This document shows positions 9,336-19,300 of a stretch of DNA of 64,000 bases, one piece after another; the stretch's first letter is position 1, and each line of letters starts with the position of its first letter. The notes under the pieces are model-generated. The model saw only the letters and a program-made list of their open reading frames with translations, did not search any database and was not told the origin of the DNA. The stretch comes from Marinobacter orientalis (GTDB lineage: Bacteria > Pseudomonadota > Gammaproteobacteria > Pseudomonadales > Oleiphilaceae), in contig NZ_SRZX01000004.1 in NCBI RefSeq assembly GCF_004792665.1, positions 1 to 64,000 of the forward strand. The letters run 5' to 3'. A program made the translations under genes and the position numbers.

Positions 9336-10063
9336 AAGGGCTCGGAACGTCCCGTTTTTTTCAGTTGCCGGTACTGATTGGCGTCTTCCTGCTGGGTGTC
9401 TACCTCCAGCGTTCGGGCCTGATCGACGGCATGCTGTATTATTGGGAAGACATAGTTTACCTGACCAATCAGCACATTCAGCTGACGATCATATCAGGTA
9501 GCCTCGCAATCGCAGTCGGCCTGCCTCTGGGCATCGTACTGAGCCGCCCGCGTTTCATAAAGGTATCCGAGTGGGCCATGCAGGGACTGAATATCGGCAC
9601 GACGATACCCACCCTGGCGATCCTCGCACTGTCTATGAGTCTTCTGGGCATCGGCTTTGTGCCTTCCGTCTTCGGTCTCTTTATTGCCTCCCTCTTGCCG
9701 ATTGTCAGAAATACCTACACCGGTTTGCTGGGCATTCCCGCCCACCTGAAAGAATCCGCCTCGGGCATTGGCATGTCTGCAGGCCAGATGCTGTTGCGTG
9801 TCGAGATACCCAACGCAGCCAATGTGATCTTTGCAGGAATCCGGACTGCCCTGGCTATTAACGTTGGAACGGTACCGCTGGTCTTCCTGATTGGCGGTGG
9901 TGGCCTCGGAGAACTGATCTTTACCGGCATCGACCTGTTCGATACTGAAATGATGCTTGCAGGCGCACTGATGACCGCGCTCCTTGCCATCACCGTGGAC
10001 ATCCTGGTTGCCGCATGCGCCTTTCTGATGGTTCCCCGGGGCATTAACCCATCTCGCGCCTGA
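9332..10063 (+). CDS. ABC importer permease, second subunit
   Basis: A 243-residue permease similar in design to the product of 7494-8138, with the EAA loop HLKESASGIGMSAGQMLL and the C-terminal FLIGGGGLGELIFTGI. The N-terminus carries an additional hydrophobic segment (FFQLPVLIGVFLLGVYL). With the first permease it would form the heterodimeric membrane channel, as in OpuC/OsmU systems. It starts inside the stop codon of the ATPase gene. Confidence 0.9.
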   Translation: MKGLGTSRFFQLPVLIGVFLLGVYLQRSGLIDGMLYYWEDIVYLTNQHIQLTIISGSLAIAVGLPLGIVLSRPRFIKVSEWAMQGLNIGTTIPTLAILALSMSLLGIGFVPSVFGLFIASLLPIVRNTYTGLLGIPAHLKESASGIGMSAGQMLLRVEIPNAANVIFAGIRTALAINVGTVPLVFLIGGGGLGELIFTGIDLFDTEMMLAGALMTALLAITVDILVAACAFLMVPRGINPSRA

Positions 10064-10150
10064 AGCCGTGTCAGACGGCTCGGGCATTGAAGAAACCGGC
10101 TACTTCACCCGGAGTCGCCACAAAACAAAAGTCATCTGGAGCATAAACCC

Positions 10151-11041
10151 ATGAAAACTCTGAAAAAACTGGCATCCATTGCCACCGTCGCCATTTCCAT
10201 GACCTTTGGCGGTGTTGCAGCCGCAGAAACCATCGTGGTGGGCGGTAAGAATTTCACCGAACAGCAACTGCTGACATCTATGACCGCCCAGTACCTTCGT
10301 GCCGAAGGGTATGATGTGGATACCCGAGCTGGCATGGGCAGTGCCGTGCTACGCTCAGCCCAGGAAAATGGCCAGGTCGACATTTACTGGGAATACACAG
10401 GTACCGGTCTGATTGTTTATAACGACGTCAAAGAAAAACTCGGACGCCAGGAAGGCTACGAAAAGGTACGTGAGCTTGACATGGAGAAGGGCCTGGTCTG
10501 GCTGGACCCGTCTGATGCCAACAATACCTATGCTCTGGCAATGCAAGCTTCAGAAGCCGAAGCAATGGGTATTGAAACCCTCAGCGATATGGCCACCGCC
10601 ATCAACAACGGTAAGGAATTGGTACTGGCCAGCAACGCCGAGTGGTATGCCCGCGAAGATGGCTACCGCCCGTTTGCAAAAGCTTATGATTTCAAACTGC
10701 CAAGGGATCAGATCAAGCGTATGGACTCCGGCCTGACCTACTCAGCGTTGAAAGAGGGCCAGGTTGACGTGGCCCTGGTATTTGCCACTGACGGACGTAT
10801 CCCGGCCTTTGATTTTGTCCTGTTAGAAGATGACCGTAATTTCTTCCCTGACTATGCAGTCACTCCGGTAATCCGCCAGGAGACCCTGGAGGAAAATCCG
10901 GAACTGGAGGAGCAGCTCAATAAGCTTTCAGGTCTCCTGGATAATGAAGTCATGGCTCGCCTGAATGCCCGGGTAGACGTTGAGAGACAAGACATTGGAG
11001 AAGTTGCCCGCAATTTCCTCGCAGAACATGATCTGATCTGA
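10151..11041 (+). CDS. Periplasmic substrate-binding protein for quaternary amines (OpuAC/OsmF family)
   Basis: A 296-residue exported protein. A Sec signal peptide covers residues 1-25 (MKTLKKLASIATVAISM, then VAAA before ETIVV). No lipobox is seen, so it should be free in the periplasm. Characteristic stretches are VGGKNFTEQQLL, AGMGSAVLRSAQENGQVDIYWEYTGTG and the hinge repeat YSALKEGQVDVALVFATDGR. In relatives the ligand (glycine betaine, choline, carnitine or similar) is held by an aromatic cage; tryptophan and tyrosine residues are present here, but the ligand cannot be read from sequence. It is the last gene of the importer operon, and the amidase gene 87 bases further may be co-transcribed. 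Confidence 0.9.
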   Translation: MKTLKKLASIATVAISMTFGGVAAAETIVVGGKNFTEQQLLTSMTAQYLRAEGYDVDTRAGMGSAVLRSAQENGQVDIYWEYTGTGLIVYNDVKEKLGRQEGYEKVRELDMEKGLVWLDPSDANNTYALAMQASEAEAMGIETLSDMATAINNGKELVLASNAEWYAREDGYRPFAKAYDFKLPRDQIKRMDSGLTYSALKEGQVDVALVFATDGRIPAFDFVLLEDDRNFFPDYAVTPVIRQETLEENPELEEQLNKLSGLLDNEVMARLNARVDVERQDIGEVARNFLAEHDLI

Positions 11042-11128
11042 TCGAAATCCGGTACTGCCCCGTGCACCTTTTATCGGGTCATGGGGCTTCCTTGTTTAGA
11101 TCTGCACGCAAATCACAGAGAGTTCGAC

Positions 11129-11965
11129 ATGATTACCAACCTGAATGTGGCCGTCGCCCAGATAAACTGTCAGCTGCTGGATGTGGAGGCCAACCTTGAA
11201 AGGCATCGTGAGTACGCCAGTCAAGCAAGGCAAAACGGTGCCGAAGTACTGCTGTTTCCCGAGTTGTCCCTGACCGGTTACCAGGTGGGCCGCAATGCGC
11301 CCAGTGTCGCCATGCGCAGTGATGACCCGGCTCTACTCGACCTCGCAAAACATGCAAAGGGCATCACTCTTGTAGTAGGTTTTGTAGAGCGGGCCCGGGC
11401 GGGTGAACTGTACAACGCCATGGCTTACCTCAGGGACGGCAGAGTTATCCATGTGCATCGTAAGATCAACCTGCCTACCTATGGTGGCTTGGACGAAGGC
11501 AAATGGTTCCATTCAGGTAGCCAGATTGGCAACGTGGCACTTCGCGAGCACTGGGAATCTTCATGCCTGATATGTGCGGACCTCTGGAACCCCGCCCTCA
11601 CCCACTGTGCTTTCCTCAAGCAACCCGAACTGATGCTGGCCCCGATCAATTCGGCTTCAGGAGTGGTAAGCGAGAACTTTTCCAACGAGGATAACTGGAA
11701 AATCAACGTCAGTTTCTACGCCATGATTTACGGCACGCCGGTATTGATGGCCAACCGTTACGGGCATGAGGAGGATTTGTGGTTCTGGGGTGGGAGCTGC
11801 ATTTTGGGTCCGAAAGGCGAGATCCTGGCGGCCGCGGACGACGGCGAATGTATTATTCAGGCGGAACTGGACCAGCGTGCCATCGATCGCGCTCGCTTCG
11901 AAATGCCCACGGTTCGGGACTCCAACACCCGACTGATCCGGCGGCTTCTGGAAGATCATTACTGA
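11129..11965 (+). CDS. Nitrilase-superfamily amidase (carbon-nitrogen hydrolase)
   Basis: A 278-residue hydrolase with the catalytic triad of the nitrilase superfamily: Glu in FPELSLTGY, Lys in HRKINLPTY, Cys in SCLICADLWN. Such enzymes cleave amide or nitrile C-N bonds in the cytoplasm, releasing ammonia or an amine. The start was set at ATG 11129, which aligns with the usual N-terminus (NVAVAQINC), rather than the upstream frame start at 11081. It follows the importer genes closely, which suggests that it acts on the imported compound or its product. A strong hairpin follows the gene. Confidence 0.9.
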   Translation: MITNLNVAVAQINCQLLDVEANLERHREYASQARQNGAEVLLFPELSLTGYQVGRNAPSVAMRSDDPALLDLAKHAKGITLVVGFVERARAGELYNAMAYLRDGRVIHVHRKINLPTYGGLDEGKWFHSGSQIGNVALREHWESSCLICADLWNPALTHCAFLKQPELMLAPINSASGVVSENFSNEDNWKINVSFYAMIYGTPVLMANRYGHEEDLWFWGGSCILGPKGEILAAADDGECIIQAELDQRAIDRARFEMPTVRDSNTRLIRRLLEDHY

Positions 11966-11985
11966 GGCCGGGGGGGCGTAGAAAA

Positions 11986-12003
11986 GGGCGGCCAGGGCCG
12001 CCC
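11986..12003. terminator. Bidirectional hairpin terminator
   Basis: An 8 bp GC-only inverted repeat (GGGCGGCC at 11986-11993 and GGCCGCCC at 11996-12003) lies between the convergent ends of the amidase gene (stop 11965) and the amidohydrolase gene (stop at 12025). On the minus strand it is followed directly by TTTTC. On the plus strand a short TTTT lies nine bases away. Confidence 0.75.
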
Positions 12004-12024
12004 GGAAACCTTTTGCTCAATGCC

Positions 12025-12912
12025 TCAGTCGTTAAAGTCATACAGACGGGACGGGTTGGATACCAGAATTCGTTCCCGGATGTCAGGGTCCTTCACCCAG
12101 ACCCGCAGGTCTTCCAGCAAGTCGGTGTCATCCGGCATCAGCCCGGGGAAATGGGGGTGAGGCCAATCGGAGCCCCAGATACACCGGTCTGCGTTAGCGG
12201 CCACCAATGCTGCGGCAATCGCTGTTACATCCGGATAAGGATACTTCTCCTGCATGGTCACCCGATAGCTACCTGAAAGCTTCACCCAAGCCTTGTTGTC
12301 TTTCAGAAGCTTGAGCAATTTCTGAAACCCCGGTTCCTCCACGCCCAGAGCTGCAGGCATATGCCCCATGTGGTCGAACACCACCGGGACCGGCAAAGCG
12401 GCGACCCGGTCCATGATGTCATCACAGTCAGCGACATTGATCAGAAACTGAAGGTGCCAGCCCATGCCGGCAATTCGATCCGCCAGCTTCAGCACTTCCT
12501 TCCACTGCAGGCCGCCCCGAAACAACAGGTTCATCCGCACACCCCGGAACCCGGCCTCATGAAGTTCTTCAAGTTCAGCGATTGTTATTTCAGGATCGAC
12601 CACGCAAACACCGCGGTAGTCATGCCCTTGTTCTCGCAGTTGCCTGAGCGCATGCAGGTGCAAGCTGTTATCGGTGCCATAGACGCTGGGTTGAACCAGA
12701 ACACCCCGATCGATACCGAGAATTCGGTGCAGCTTGAGGTAGTCCTCAAGGGACGCTTCTGGTGGTGTGTAAGTGCGATCAAGGGCAAAAGGGTAGTCCG
12801 CGCAGTGGGCAAAGACGTGGGCATGGGTGTCACAGCTTCTGGCCGGGACAGCCATCTCCGGCCCCCGAACCGGTGTACGAGCTGCCTTACAGAAGGGAAT
12901 CTCGGAACTCAT
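12025..12912 (-). CDS. Amidohydrolase-2 family metal-dependent hydrolase
   Basis: A 295-residue TIM-barrel hydrolase of the amidohydrolase-2 group, like 2-pyrone-4,6-dicarboxylate lactonase (LigI). It shows the N-terminal metal motif DTHAHVF, the barrel His in VFDHMGHMP, and the C-terminal GSDWPHPHFPG with the catalytic Asp. The family mostly opens lactones or removes carboxyl groups from ring-cleavage products. It lies downstream of an alpha/beta hydrolase gene on the same strand, divergent from the GlxA-type regulator. That position suggests a regulated degradative operon. Confidence 0.87.
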   Translation of the reverse strand: MSSEIPFCKAARTPVRGPEMAVPARSCDTHAHVFAHCADYPFALDRTYTPPEASLEDYLKLHRILGIDRGVLVQPSVYGTDNSLHLHALRQLREQGHDYRGVCVVDPEITIAELEELHEAGFRGVRMNLLFRGGLQWKEVLKLADRIAGMGWHLQFLINVADCDDIMDRVAALPVPVVFDHMGHMPAALGVEEPGFQKLLKLLKDNKAWVKLSGSYRVTMQEKYPYPDVTAIAAALVAANADRCIWGSDWPHPHFPGLMPDDTDLLEDLRVWVKDPDIRERILVSNPSRLYDFND

Positions 12913-12934
12913 ATCGGTTACTCAAAATGAGCGC

Positions 12935-12951
12935 GGCGGCCAGAGGCCGCC
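12935..12951 (-). other. Intercistronic hairpin
   Basis: A 7 bp perfect inverted repeat (GGCGGCC / GGCCGCC, three-base loop) lies in the 51 bp gap between the two minus-strand hydrolase genes. It lacks a T-tract, so it is more likely an mRNA-stabilising or partly attenuating hairpin than a full terminator. Confidence 0.5.
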
Positions 12952-12963
12952 ACGCAGGAGCTA

Positions 12964-13890
12964 TCAGAATGTGGAAGTGATCCAGTCGGCGATTTTGCCG
13001 GCGAAGGCCTGGAACTTGGGATTGTCGTCCAGCATCCACTCTGTGTGGCCACCGCCTTCCAGCAGGAACAGCTGTTTCGGGCCGGGGTAACGTGCATAGA
13101 GTGAGCGGGCCTCCGTGACGGGATGCAGATCATTCTCGGCACCATGCGCAATCAGCAACGGAATCTGCGCGAACCTCTCATCAAGATGTGCCTCCGGACA
13201 GAAGCTGATCAAAGAATCCGCGAAATCGAAGGTGGACGTCACACCATAGCCGGGTGCCTTTACCAGTTCGGTATAGACGTATTCGCGGCTAACAGGATCC
13301 AGCGGGTAAATGTCGAACGGGTCGATACCATTCGGCTCTCCACCTTTCGCCAGACGGAGACGCTCAGCGGTCATAAAGGCACGGAACTGCTTCCATCCGT
13401 GCTCGCCCCGCTGAGCCTTCTGAACACGGACAGCGTCAAAGAAGCCGTTCATGGCAATCAGGCCATCAACCTGGTCTTCGCAGATGCGAAATGCATCCAG
13501 TACCAGGCCGCCAGCCATACCCCAGCCCGCCAGCACCACTTTGCGCTCCTCTTCTTTAGCACGCTCGGCAACTATGGCAACCGCATTGGCGATATCTCGC
13601 ACCTGCTCTTCGATGAGAACGCGCTCACGCTCACCTTCTGACTCACCAAAGCCACGGTAATCGAAGCCGAAAACTGTAAAACCCTTACGGGAAAGAAAAC
13701 GGGCGTAACGTTCCGGGTGGATATTTTTCTGTCCGGTAAAACCGGAACATACGATGACGATGGGCAGAGCGGGGTCGTCGTGTTCTTCATTTTTGAAGAA
13801 TGCGCCGTCGAGGGTCAGTTTGTCGCTCTGGAATTTCACTTTTTGTTCGATCATGTCGGGTTCCTGCCAATGGGCGTTGTTGTTAACCAT
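12964..13890 (-). CDS. Alpha/beta hydrolase-fold protein lacking the usual nucleophile serine
   Basis: A 308-residue alpha/beta hydrolase. The start was set at ATG 13890, preceded by GGGAGG at a 4-base distance; an upstream ATG at 13905 has no such site. It shows the oxyanion-region GFTGQKN, the strand GFDYRGFGESEGER, acidic HGAENDLHPV and the final His in GGGHTEWM. The nucleophile elbow, normally G-x-S-x-G, reads GWGMAGG, so glycine replaces the catalytic serine. This means an altered mechanism, loss of hydrolysis, or a role in binding. It is the first gene of a two-gene operon divergent from the GlxA-type regulator. Confidence 0.82.
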   Translation of the reverse strand: MVNNNAHWQEPDMIEQKVKFQSDKLTLDGAFFKNEEHDDPALPIVIVCSGFTGQKNIHPERYARFLSRKGFTVFGFDYRGFGESEGERERVLIEEQVRDIANAVAIVAERAKEEERKVVLAGWGMAGGLVLDAFRICEDQVDGLIAMNGFFDAVRVQKAQRGEHGWKQFRAFMTAERLRLAKGGEPNGIDPFDIYPLDPVSREYVYTELVKAPGYGVTSTFDFADSLISFCPEAHLDERFAQIPLLIAHGAENDLHPVTEARSLYARYPGPKQLFLLEGGGHTEWMLDDNPKFQAFAGKIADWITSTF

Positions 13891-13982
13891 TACGCCTCCC
13901 ATCATCAGAAAATCCCGATCGACAAAAATTTAATAAAACGCCATTATGCATAAAGAAAGCGACATTCCGCTCAGGCTGCCCT

Positions 13983-14936
13983 ATGACAGACCCGAAAACT
14001 CAGAAAATCGGCTTCCTCGCCGTGCCCCAGTTTTCCATGCTCTCGTTCGTCGCTGCGCTGGAGCCATTGCGTGCGGCAAACCGGCTGAGCGAACACTCAC
14101 TGTACGAATGGCACATCTTTTCCCAGGACAACCAGCCAGTGGCGGCCAGCAACGGCCTGCCTGTAAGTCCAGACCGCCAGTTCGACGAAACCGACGATAT
14201 CGACATGATGATCGTAGTGGCGGGAATCGGCACCACAGAAATCCGGGACAAGAAGCTCTTCGAGTGGTTGCGCCAGCTCTCGCGCAGGGGCGTAGCGCTC
14301 GGCGCCACATCCACGGGCTCCCTCTTGCTGGCCCGGGCCCGCTTGTTGTCAAATCACCGCTGTACAATCCATTGGGAGAACAAGGAAAGTTTTGAGGAAG
14401 AGTTCCCCGGACTGAACATCACCGGAGAGCTATACGAAATCGATAGCAATATCATGACTTGCTCCGGAGGCCTTGCCAGTCTCGACATGATGTGCCAGAA
14501 AATTGCTCTTGAGCATGGCGGAGATCTGGCCATGGGGTGCGCCGAACAGTTCATTCACCCCCATATTCGCCCGGCAAACGAGCAACAGCGAATGGAGCTC
14601 CAGTTCCGGCATAACACCAGCCATCCGCGGCTAATCAAAGTTATCCAGCTCATGCAGAATCAGACCGAGGAGATACTGACCTGCACCGAGATCGGCGAAA
14701 AGGTGGGGCTGTCGACCCGTCAGATGGAAAGGCTGTTCCGGACTTACCTGAGCACTACACCTAACGCCTTCTATATGCAGCTTCGACTGGAACGGGCCAA
14801 GCACTTGCTGCTGCAGTCCACTATGAGCATTACCCAGATAGCAACCGCCTGTGGCTTCAACTCTACCTCCTATTTTACCCGCTGCTATTCCAGAGGTTTT
14901 GGGTTAACACCCCGAGAACAGAGGCAGAAGCTCTAA
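13983..14936 (+). CDS. GlxA-family AraC-type transcriptional regulator
   Basis: A 317-residue regulator with a DJ-1/PfpI-like N-terminal domain (about 5-190) and a C-terminal AraC helix-turn-helix pair (about 220-315; GLSTRQMERLF and ITQIATACGFNSTSYFTRCYSRGFG). Regulators of this build include GbdR and CdhR, which switch on glycine betaine and carnitine degradation in pseudomonads when the metabolite is bound. It sits between the divergent hydrolase operon and the MmgE/YdiJ operon, close to the importer, and is the likely activator of these. The effector is not known. Confidence 0.92.
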   Translation: MTDPKTQKIGFLAVPQFSMLSFVAALEPLRAANRLSEHSLYEWHIFSQDNQPVAASNGLPVSPDRQFDETDDIDMMIVVAGIGTTEIRDKKLFEWLRQLSRRGVALGATSTGSLLLARARLLSNHRCTIHWENKESFEEEFPGLNITGELYEIDSNIMTCSGGLASLDMMCQKIALEHGGDLAMGCAEQFIHPHIRPANEQQRMELQFRHNTSHPRLIKVIQLMQNQTEEILTCTEIGEKVGLSTRQMERLFRTYLSTTPNAFYMQLRLERAKHLLLQSTMSITQIATACGFNSTSYFTRCYSRGFGLTPREQRQKL

Positions 14937-14953
14937 GAAAGCTGTGCCGAAGT

Positions 14954-14994
14954 TGTCGCCTTTTTTCAAACTGGTGTCGTTTTTTTTGCTGTCC
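14954..14994 (+). promoter_or_regulatory. Candidate activator-binding repeats upstream of the MmgE operon
   Basis: Three copies of TGTC(G/C) stand in direct orientation at 14954, 14975 and 14990, separated by T-rich tracts, 50-90 bases before the MmgE/PrpD start. The first two are 21 bp apart, about two helical turns, which is typical spacing for the two half-sites of an AraC-type activator. Assignment to the adjacent regulator is inference. Confidence 0.35.
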
Positions 14995-15045
14995 ACAACA
15001 GCGGGAACACCAATGATGGGAGCATAATAAAACCGGGAGCCTTCC

Positions 15046-16392
15046 ATGTCCGACCTGTCTTTACCGGCCCAGTTGCTTGCCCTTGACTCAACAGCGTTAC
15101 CACCCGAAGTCTATGACCTGGCTCAGACCTGTCTGCTGGATCTGATTGGCGTGGCAGCAGGCGCCACGAACACCACTCTGGCCGGGATAGGTAGGCACTT
15201 TGTTTTGGATCAGTATCCCGGCAACCAACCGCTCCTGTTTTCCGAAGGCTCTGCGTCCAGTACCGGTGCTGCCTTGTATGGCGGCTGGCTCATCGACGCT
15301 CTGGATGCCCATGACGGCCATGTTCTGACCAAGGGCCATGCCGGTGTCGCCATACTGCCGGCAATGCTCTCTCTCCCCGAAACTCAGGAGTTATCGGGGC
15401 GTCGGTTCCTGGGAGAACTGGCCATCGGTTATGAGATCGCGATCCGGGCCGGCATCAGTCTTCATAACTCAGCCTGCGATTATCATACCTCCGGAGCCTG
15501 GAACTGTCTTGGCGTCACAGCCGTAGCAGCTCGCCTGATGAACCTGTCTGCAAAGCAGGTGGCCGAGGCTCTGGGCATCGCAGAATTCTACGGGCCCCGC
15601 AGCCAGATGATGCGCTGCATCGAACACCCCACCATGCTCAAGGATGGCTCTGGCTGGGGTGCTATGACCGGAATTGCCTCTGCACTATTAGGCAGAGCAG
15701 GCTTTACCGGAGCACCAGCGGTGCTAATGGCACAGTCCGACACATGGCGCGACCTGGGAACCCACTGGTATTTCCTGGACACGTATTTCAAACGCTATCC
15801 GGTGTGTTACTGGGCTCAGCCTGCGATAGAGGCATCGCTTTCGCTGCGGCCCGGTATTGCCGATGCTGACGAGATCCAGGAGGTTCGCGTCACCAGCTTT
15901 CACCAGGCGGTTCGGCTACACACGCCCCACCCGAGAAGCACTGAGGAAGCCCAATACAGTTTGCCCTGGGCTGTTGCCTGCGCCCTTTACCGTGGCTCAG
16001 TTGACCAGCGTTCAGTAACCGGCGATCTTGAGAACCCGAAGGTCACGCAACTGGCGAGAAAAATACGTCTTCTCGAATCGCCTGAATTCTCCCGCCAATT
16101 CCCTGCCAGGCGCTACGCTACTGTAACCATCCAACTAACCAACGGTCAGGAATTAGTCAGTAGTCGGTTCGAGGCGCTGGGAACGCCAGGCAATCCGATA
16201 GGCCGAACCGGGCTTGTCAGCAAATTCCACGAACTAGCACAACCTGTCATTGGCTCTCGGGCGGATATCCTCGAGAGCATCGTAGACGCCCTGCCCAATC
16301 GACCGGTCACTGATCTTTTGGCGCAACTGAGCGACCCCATTCAAAACATCCCACCAAAGGAAATTATCAGCACGCATGCTGCCGAGACTTGA
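15046..16392 (+). CDS. MmgE/PrpD family protein
   Basis: A 448-residue member of the MmgE/PrpD family, whose known members include 2-methylcitrate dehydratase and cis-aconitate decarboxylase. Typical stretches are DLIGVAAGATNTTLAGIG, LIDALDAHDGH, the glycine-rich LGIAEFYGPRSQMMR and the substrate-lid region CYWAQPAIEA. The protein is soluble and cofactor-free by family. No prpB or prpC gene is next to it, so a role in propionate metabolism is unlikely. It overlaps the YdiJ-like dehydrogenase gene by 17 bases, which points to coupled function on a hydroxy-acid. Confidence 0.88.
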   Translation: MSDLSLPAQLLALDSTALPPEVYDLAQTCLLDLIGVAAGATNTTLAGIGRHFVLDQYPGNQPLLFSEGSASSTGAALYGGWLIDALDAHDGHVLTKGHAGVAILPAMLSLPETQELSGRRFLGELAIGYEIAIRAGISLHNSACDYHTSGAWNCLGVTAVAARLMNLSAKQVAEALGIAEFYGPRSQMMRCIEHPTMLKDGSGWGAMTGIASALLGRAGFTGAPAVLMAQSDTWRDLGTHWYFLDTYFKRYPVCYWAQPAIEASLSLRPGIADADEIQEVRVTSFHQAVRLHTPHPRSTEEAQYSLPWAVACALYRGSVDQRSVTGDLENPKVTQLARKIRLLESPEFSRQFPARRYATVTIQLTNGQELVSSRFEALGTPGNPIGRTGLVSKFHELAQPVIGSRADILESIVDALPNRPVTDLLAQLSDPIQNIPPKEIISTHAAET

Positions 16393-19300
16393 GCACATAA
16401 ACCAGACCCAGTCCCGTTATCTCGCTTTCCTGAAGGCCCTCAAGCATTCAGGGTTCCATGGTGAGATGACGCCCGACTTTGCCACCCGGACAGTACTTGC
16501 AACTGACAACTCCATCTATCAGGTACTGCCACAGGCCGCCGTATTCCCGATGGACAAGGCTGATGTGCAACGGCTCGGTTGTCTTGCGTCAAAAATCGAA
16601 TGGAGGGATATCGTCCTCAGCCCACGAGGAGGCGGCACGGGAACTAACGGTCAATCGCTGACTGACGGCATTGTTGTGGATCTGTCCCGGCACATGAACC
16701 GGATTCTGGAGATCAACGCCGCCGAAGGCTGGGCTCGCGTGGAAGCGGGTGTGGTCAAGGACCAGCTCAATGCGGCTGTAAGCTCCCACGGCCTGTTTTT
16801 TGCCCCGGAGCTTTCCACCAGCAACCGGGCAACCATTGGCGGGATGATCAATACCGACGCCAGTGGACAGGGGTCGGTCATGTATGGCAAGACCCGCGAT
16901 CATGTCGTGGAACTGGAAACCGTGTTAATGGACGGGAACCTTTTGCACACGCGGGCACTTGACGCCGGGCAGGAGGAGAAGGCTTCAGGGGAACCCACGC
17001 TGGCGGGCGGAATCTACCGGACACTCTCTGACATCTGGGATCGCCGAAAGACGGATATCGAAAGGCACTTTCCAAAGCTGAACCGTTGCCTTACGGGATA
17101 CGACCTGGCCCACCTGCGCGATGATGCCGGGCGGATCAATGCCAACAACGTTCTTTGTGGTTCGGAGGGGACCCTCGGTTTCATCGTCGAGGCCAAAGTT
17201 AACCTGCTACCCATTCCGAAGTACCAGGCTATGGTGGTGGTTCAGTATGACAGTTTCGACGCCTCCCTGAGGGATGCACAGACGCTGATGACAGCACGAC
17301 CAGCCTCGATCGAGACCATCGACAGCAAGGTTCTCGCACTGGCACAGACAGACATTGCCTGGCAGGACGTGGCATCTTATTTCCGGGTGGGAGAAGGATC
17401 TCCGGTACGTGGTGTAAACCTTGTTGAATATACCGGCGACGACGAAAACCAGGTCCGTCAGGCCATAGATGTGCTTACCGACATGCTGGATAGCCCGGAA
17501 CGTAGCCGTGCCTGTGAGTATTCGGTGGTCCTGGGAGAAAATGCCGTCAGTCAGATCTGGAAAATGCGTAAGCGTGCGGTCGGTCTCCTTGCCAAGACAT
17601 CCGGGGAAGCCCGACCAGTAGCCTTTGTGGAAGACACCGCTGTTCCTCCCGAAGATCTCGCTGACTTTATCAGTGAGTTTCGCGATGTCCTCGACCGAGA
17701 AGGGCTCAGCTACGGGATGTTCGGACATGTCGATGCCGGCGTACTCCATGTCCGCCCGGCCCTGGACCTTAAGGACCCAGAGACCATTGTCACTGTCCGA
17801 CGTGTCACTGAAGAAGTGGTTACTCTGGTCCGCAAATACCACGGATTGCTCTGGGGCGAGCATGGTAAAGGTTTCCGCTCCGAGTTCGCGCCAGGATTTT
17901 TCGGAGATCTGTATCCGGAATTGCAGGCGATCAAACGTGCCTTCGATCCATACAACCAGCTTAATCCCGGCAAGATCGCAACTCCCGATGCCAGCATCCC
18001 GCTGATAAGACTGGACGAGCCAGGACAAAGGGGCAAACTGGACCGTATGATACCAACGGCCAGTCGTCGCAATCAGTCGGACGCCATGAATTGCAATGGA
18101 AACGGCGCCTGCTACAACTTCGATCCAGATGATGCCATGTGCCCGTCATGGAAGGCCACTCGTGACCGCCGGCACTCACCCAAAGGTAGAGCGTCCCTGA
18201 TCCGCGAGTGGCTCAGGTTGCTCGGGCAGCAGGACGTTGACACCGAAGCGCTGGCAGCGAGCTCAGATCCACGCCCTGCTCTGCCAGTACTCCTTAGCCG
18301 GATACGCTACACAAGGGCGCGAAACCGTGGTGAGTACGATTTTTCCAACGAAGTCCGGGAAGCCATGGACGGGTGTCTTTCCTGCAAGTCCTGCTCCGGT
18401 CAATGTCCGGTCCAGGTAGATATTCCGGAGGCGCGTGCAAGATTCCTTCACCTATACCATGGACGCTACCTTCGGCCGGTCAAAGATCATCTGATTGGGC
18501 GCCTCGAACAACTGATTCCGTTAATCGCTAACCCTCTATGCCGGCCAATCTATAACAGTCTGATGAACTGGCTTCCTGTCCAGGCAGTTATCCGGAAGCT
18601 CGGGATGGTCGATGTTCCCCTGCTGGCAAAGCGAACGCCTCTCGACGCAGCCGCTGGACTCGGCATACCTATGGCTTGTGAAGAAGAACTGAGGGAGCTG
18701 GATGAAAATGAAAGAAAGCGGTCGCTGATCATCGTTCAGGATGCGTTTACCAGTTATTTTGAAACAGATACTTTCGCAGCAATCCTCGAGTCCCTGCAGC
18801 ATCTGGGCTTTCGGGTCTGGCTGCTGCCGTTCCATCCCAATGGTAAACCGCTACATGTACATGGGTTCCTCAAACAGTTCCGAAAAACGGCAAATTTGCA
18901 CAGCGAGGCATTAAGAGCTCACGCCCGGTTCGGCATCCCATTGGTAGGAATTGACCCTTCCATGACTCTTGCCTTTCGCTCGGAATATCGAAAGTACGCT
19001 GAGTCTGACGTGCCAGTTGTGATGCTTTTACAAGAGTTTCTTGCTCAGCGTACAGAACAGTTTGCTCGCAAAAGCACTACCCAGCCCGGCCAAAGCGTTA
19101 TTCTGCTCGGCCATTGTTCTGAAAAAACCAATGTCGGTGACAGCATGGTGCAGTGGCAGCGCGTCTTTGCGGCCTTAGGGATTGCCTTGAGCGTAGAGAA
19201 CGTGGGTTGCTGCGGAATGGCCGGTACTTATGGCCACGAATCACGGAATATCGCTACTTCCCGGAAAATCTATGAGCTCTCATGGCACAAAAAAGTCACC

